Assembly: GCA_026724425.1 (NCBI GenBank)
Contig: JAIUCV010000284.1
Span: 682,001-746,000, forward strand
Reading direction: 5' to 3'
Source of the DNA: Erythrophleum ivorense
Lineage: Eukaryota; Streptophyta; Magnoliopsida; Fabales; Fabaceae
Length of the DNA stretch: 64,000 bases
A model generated the notes under the pieces. The model made no database searches. It saw nothing but the letters and a program-made list of their open reading frames with translations, and was not told the DNA's origin. Shown in pieces: positions 59,090 through 64,000 of the stretch (position 1 is its first letter; the number at the start of each line of letters is the position of its first letter). A program made the position numbers and the translations under genes.

Positions 59090-59690
59090 CTGTCACAATT
59101 TCGGAAATTCATAACTAAATCCACAAAAATTGAAATCCAACAAAATTTACCATTATAGAAATCTCTAGATGTCTACCCCATGATAAAAATAATTTCAGCT
59201 TATGAATCATTAAGGGTAGAACGTTTGACATCCAAAAAGCTAGTGAGGTCGCTGCTGTCTAGGCTACTAGTTTAGATTACTGATATGAACTTTCAAAATT
59301 CATAACTAATTCTATAAAAATTGAAATCACACAAATTTGGTCATTCTGAAAAGATACAGATGTTAATGTTATGATAAAAATAATTACTAAAAGAAACAGA
59401 TGCTTTTACCCATTGAAAATCTATGGAATAGTGACTGGACTTAGGGGATACTACTGCTACTGACAGCAAATTTCAAAAATGCATAACTCTCTGCTCAGAC
59501 ATCCAAATGAGGTGATCTCTATGGTCACAGAAATCTTATGACCTATAGTTTATTTCTATAAAATTTCACAAGTATTGGACACCATTTGCCCATCAGATGA
59601 CATAGAACTCAAATATGCCAATGTGAACAGTGCACATACCATAACCAATTGAAAATCCTAACTTTAAAAATTCATAAATAATTCTGTATA
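59090..59690 (-). repeat. Four degenerate 180-190-bp tandem units
   Basis: Words like AATTTCGGAAATTCATAACT recur at about 59098, 59288, 59471 and 59662, so the spacing is about 190, 183 and 191 bp. Confidence 0.7.
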
Positions 59691-60374
59691 CCTCTGTTTT
59701 TTCTGAATTTTAGCTTCCCAAAAATCTCTCAATGAACTCTACATGTCTGCCAAATTTCATGGAGAAATGCCTTCATTTGGTTAGAATGTGCCATTTGGGT
59801 CATTTTGATGCATTTTAATGGTGCAAAAGTGTCCAAAATGGTTCCTAAGGCTCTTGTGGCCACTTGGGTACGTGGGAATGGCCTAAAAAGACTATTTAAA
59901 CTTGTCTTAAAGGTGTAAAAACTCAAAACACAATCTCATCTTTCATCCTCAAGCCGCATGCTAAGACACATGTACTTGCAATGACCATTCAATACCCAAA
60001 AGTTGCCATACATTCTATTTATCATCAAGTTTCATACATACATAATCTATTAGGATAATTACACATGTTCCATTCATTTTCTATCAATTCTATCAAAAGA
60101 TTACATCATATGCCATTCCTTTGGTTACAACATAAGCAAAATTAAGAGCTTTAGGGTCAAGGCTTTATCTTCCCACTTGGTGGCTCCCATTTCCTTGTTC
60201 ATTGGCTCCACTGAGATTCAAAGAATCCTAATAGCTTATCTCCCATTCAATCATACATAAAGAATGAAATACCAGTCTTAAGGATGCATGTATGGCATAT
60301 TAATATAGAAAATAGTGCAAAATACATTCTTGGCATTTACACAAAACACACATAACATACTTAGGCTTGCCAAA

Positions 60375-60550
60375 TGAATGGATTGGCCTCACCCACTTTC
60401 TTCAAGGTTCTTGGACTTGCCTCACCCTTTTTTCTCAAAGGCCTTAAACTAAGCCTTGCTTTTGGGAGACTTTCTCTTGGTCTCAACCACTTCTAAGGGT
60501 TCTGGGCTCATCCTTACCGAAGCTAAAAGGTTCTTGGCCTCTCCACGTTC
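60375..60550 (-). repeat. Minisatellite block of the family
   Basis: On the plus strand, repeats of GGCCTCACCCACTTT and GGACTTGCCTCACCC type, 30-36 bp apart. Confidence 0.6.
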
Positions 60551-62534
60551 AAGCAAACTGAGGCAAACATTTTAGGCATCATTTGAATACATAATGCAAC
60601 ACTATGGTTCCATGGAACATAGGCATCCTACCAAAACATAATTCATAGCTTAAAAAACACATACACACATTCAAAGACAATGTAGACATTCATTCATGCA
60701 TGGGAGAAAAGAGAGAGAGCTACCTTTACCACATAAGCACACTTTTTCTCTTGGAATGGAATGTCCTCCCACATCCACACACTCATAACTAGGTAGGACT
60801 TGTTTTCCTTGGCCTAATCACACAAAATATGAACCAATTAGACTCTTGGAACTATTCTCAAAGCTACCTATCTAGTTGGAACTCTAATTTTGTTTTATGA
60901 TCCAATTATGGTTCTTAATGGCACTAATGAAGAAACATCCACTCTTAGAAGTCTAGGCCCCATTCTTTCATTTTATATATGACTCTTGACTCGCTTTAAG
61001 CCTCTCAGATTCGTCACCTGATTAAAACTAAGGGCCTAAGTACATGTTGCTTCCTTAGGTCATATTATGGAACCTAAAGCATCAACTCATTCTCCAAACT
61101 TCCTAAATTTTTCCCAAGGCTTCCCCTCACTTTCATTCACCATATATGACTCAAAAATGGGCTTGAAAAAATTTAAAACTCTCCCTAGCTATGTCATCCT
61201 TGCTTAGCCGAAACCTAGAGCATAAATGGGGTTTAATAGATTCTTGATTTTTTCTTGATGGGAGACACATGTGGGAGGCTTCTTAGAGGTCTTAGAAGCT
61301 CAATTAAAGACTTACATAGCCTAAGAAATTCATGAATCGAAACAGATTTTACAAACTCTTCAAGAATCTTACACTTTGCTAACTTGAAATTCAATGGCTT
61401 TTACATGGTTTCCTTTGCATATTCTAAATTTCCACACCCTAATTCATGTGATTCATTCTTAGTTTGGCTAGAAATTTAATCCCTCATGGCTGGTCTTACA
61501 TGGGGGGAATTGAAGAGAGGAGGAGCAAGGAGACCTAAGCTTTAGGAAGTAGCAAAATACCTTGGATTCATGGTTTTCTTAGTTTGTTCTTCACTTGGCT
61601 ACCCTCCCCTCACCAAATCTGAAATTTTCACCTCTGTTCTGCCCTCAAAACAGATTTAAAACACCATTAAACCCATAGAAATAAGGAGGAGAAGGAGGAG
61701 AAGTGCTAAGGAGAAAGCTAGATTTTTCATGGAATTTCCTACCTTTTCTTGGCTTTTTCTCCCTCCAAGAGTGCTCCTTCTTGTGTGCCTAAGAGACCCA
61801 ATTCTCCTCCCTATTCTGGGCAGAAGAAAGACGATGGAAAATGAGGGCAAGGGAGGGCATGAGAAAGAGAGAGTATTAAAAGCAAAAGAATTCCAAAAAT
61901 TCTCATTTCGTCCCTCATTTTTGGTATTTTTGTTTCTAATTTGTCTTAACTCCTTTTTGAGAACTGTCTTCTCCATTATGAAATTTAGGTTCCCAATTTA
62001 GTAAAATGCCTTTGGAATCACTCAAATCAGAGCTAAAACCTTTCCGAACGAATCCGTCAAAGTTCGAGTACACCGACATTAGAAAACATCCACTGGAGGG
62101 GATTTAACCGTCCCAGAGCTTCCCATGGTTTGCAGGGCTTTTGAGAACCCCAGAGAACTAAAAAATTTCATTTAAAAATCCCTCCTGTGAGTTTTTCAAA
62201 AAGTGCCCATATTTACAAAAATGCCACTGGCTTTTCGACAGATTTTTCAAATCACTCCGACCTTAGTTCTTGGGCAACTCAAGGCTCAAATCCTTATTTT
62301 TTATTATTTAAAATTTTATCCTAATTTTATTTGGCCCTAATTCCTTCTATTTCAGGGACTTCCTTTTGTATCTGGCCAATTTCTGACATTTACAGAGAAA
62401 CCAAACATCGTGTTTCTCACATTTATAGAGGGACCGGATGTTACAATTGTCATTTGCTATGGCTGTGTCTTTGCTTGCACAAATTAATTGAATGAGTGAT
62501 TGCAAATGATAATGTACAATTAGCGGATGCATTT

Positions 62535-64000
62535 TGTAATACCCTGAAATTAATTAAGGATGATTATGATTAATTAGGGAGTAATATGGGTTTAATTAGG
62601 GAAATTAATTAAAAGAGGAGGACATTAAATTGGGCCTTGTAATTAATTTAATTATTGATTTGGGTTAAGTGTAAAAGCCTAATTTTAGCCTGAGAGAGAT
62701 CCAATTTCATTTCTTAGAGGCCTAATATTTATTTGTGTAGACTCAAATGTTAATGGACTTTTTAAAGCTTGGCCCAACTCTTATCTAACTCTTGTAATCT
62801 TAGAATCTATGGCCCAACAAGTATAAAACTAAACCAACTTGGAATTAGGCCTTTGGGTTAGCCCAAGACCTAAACTTAAACCTTAAACCCTTAATAGCCC
62901 TTCCACCATTCTACAGAAAACAAAACACACAAGAGACATAAGCATTTTCGGAGGTTTAAGGTGGAGGCTAAGGTTTTTGGCAAGAATCTACCATTTTTTA
63001 CTTCTAGAGTCAAAATCAGCTAAGGTAATTGTTATATAACTTAATCCTCTTTTCTTTCTCTTCAATTTGACCTGATTGGTTTCTTATTTAGAGCATTTTC
63101 ACCACACCCAAAATCTAATATGGATTATTTGATATTGTTCTGGACGATTTTCGGAGGTTGAGGCTAGAAGGGGTATTGAGTAAGTATAAACTCCTCATTT
63201 TATGTATTTTTTGCTGGTTTAAGACCCCCATACTTGATTTGTAGTATGGGTATTAATTTTGTATAAATTTGCCTAAGATTTAGGGTGATATCCTGAAGTT
63301 ACTAGTGGGGGAAACATCTAATCCGAATTTTATTTTTTGTAATGGCTGGGTAAGTATCCTTTAGGTAGCTATTAGTGATTTAATTCTTTGAGTATTAGGT
63401 TACTGCTATAATTGATGAATATGAATGGTGATGGTTTGATTTCTTGTTTATAGGCTAAGGTAGCATTGTTGTTAGCTCTTAAGAAATTATCTACAAGTGA
63501 GATAACCGGCGTTAATGTTAAATTTCACACATATGTCTACTTTAATTTTATATCTATTGCACATGTATGATTTTAAAATGCATAATGAATGATTAGCTAT
63601 CTAATATATTGTGTTAGGACCTTGTAAGTCTATGGTGGAGTTGTGGTATGGTTGCCACCCGTGCATTGTGCTTTGTTCGGACATTGGGTTGTAATCAGAC
63701 CCTTATATGCACTAAGTCCAGGTTGTACTTATTAGGGAGTTAGTGCTATGGATGAACCTCTTCTAGTGTTAATAGCCTTTAACATATGGAAATATGATTG
63801 CTAGTATGGGATAGTAATCACTAATAGCCTAATTATTTCATTTGCTAATATGACTGGTATATTTTTCTTATGCTTATCTAATTTCATGCACATATGTTCA
63901 TTAAATTGGAATATATGAATAGAATTTGCCTTTGGTTATTAAGATTAGCATCTAACCTGGTTTCATGTGATAATACTTTTAGGTGAAAGCTCTTTAGATA
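62535..64000 (+). mobile_element. Start of an LTR-like element of another family, cut by window edge
   Basis: TGTAATACCCTGAAATTAAT at 62535 is the kind of start seen in many plant LTRs. The sequence after it shares none of the modules of the TGTAAC family. A leader-like stretch with TTTTCGGAGGTTTAAGG (62946) leads to a donor-like CTAAGGTAATTG (about 63020). The right end, a duplication of CATTT and any coding interior would lie beyond 64000, so this call is tentative. Confidence 0.45.

Larger units (their letters stand above)
58799..62445 (-). mobile_element. Type B solo-LTR-like element with intact duplication
   Basis: Reverse-strand copy: 5' end at 62445 (plus strand CCGGATGTTACA), 3' end at 58799 (TGTAACACCATAC), flanked by ATTGT at 58794-58798 and 62446-62450; 3647 bp and uninterrupted. 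In reverse order it holds the type B block with GTCAAAGTTCGAGTACACCG (62056-62075), donor-like site (about 61742), AAGGTAGCTC site (about 60720), minisatellite (60375-60550), hairpin region (about 60213-60229, one stem base lost) and 180-190-bp units (59090-59690). This is the best single reference copy of type B in the window. Its 5' end carries about 34 extra bases shared with the copy ending at 52797. Confidence 0.9.

Noticed and set aside
1..64000. tRNA, rRNA, organellar insertions, telomeric repeats or a classical satellite array
   Set aside because: I looked for their usual conserved words on both strands and saw none that held up.

Overview
This is a 64-kb piece of AT-rich plant nuclear DNA, most likely from a dicot. 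The species cannot be fixed from the sequence. The plant assignment rests on a Ty3/gypsy Tat/Ogre-like long terminal repeat (LTR), a CACTA transposon with typical subterminal repeats, and dense nesting of TG...CA elements with 5-bp target-site duplications (TSDs). I found no supportable protein-coding gene, tRNA or rRNA. The open reading frames (mostly 60-160 codons) lie in repeats or AT-rich DNA, resemble no family I recognise, and are treated as chance. The window is a graveyard of nested mobile elements.

The dominant component is one family of non-coding elements of about 2.7-3.8 kb, in both orientations. They begin TGTAAC(A/G) and end (G)TTACA, and five copies carry perfect 5-bp TSDs, the signature of LTR-retrotransposon integration. 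None shows a second LTR or a gag-pol interior, so they look like solo LTRs of an element with very long LTRs, or like a non-autonomous derivative. Shared internal modules in 5'-3' order are: a head (type A has a palindrome array with core TCGCTATAGCGA; type B has a conserved block around GGTAAAGCCCCTCTGGTGTA), a consensus splice donor, a second AAGGTAGCT site, a minisatellite of 30-36-bp units, a small hairpin (GAGATTC-NNN-GAATCTC), and about four degenerate units of 180-190 bp before the 3' end. One copy (type C) carries both heads.

Layout: 1-3285 two reverse-strand type B copies; 3286-6233 an AT-rich segment bounded by a perfect 32-bp inverted repeat; 6772-13072 a reverse type B copy broken by a forward type A copy (7046-9918); 13073-18970 AT-rich DNA without recognisable genes, ending in a foldback; 18971-29372 a three-level nest (type C containing type B containing type A, each with its own 5-bp duplication); 30417-34839 a Tat/Ogre-like solo LTR; 34869-38358 a short CACTA element split by a reverse type A copy; 38380-39926 an old family fragment; 41696-45082 a reverse type B copy; 45083-47899 unclassified; 47900-58436 a mosaic of type B copies including another TG...CA element (55819-58412); 58799-62445 a reverse type B copy; 62535 to the end the start of another LTR-like element.

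There is no pathway or operon to describe. The biological content is the order of insertions, the conserved non-coding architecture of the repeated family, and its repeated insertion into its own older copies. Boundaries supported by a TSD are exact to the base; all others are approximate.
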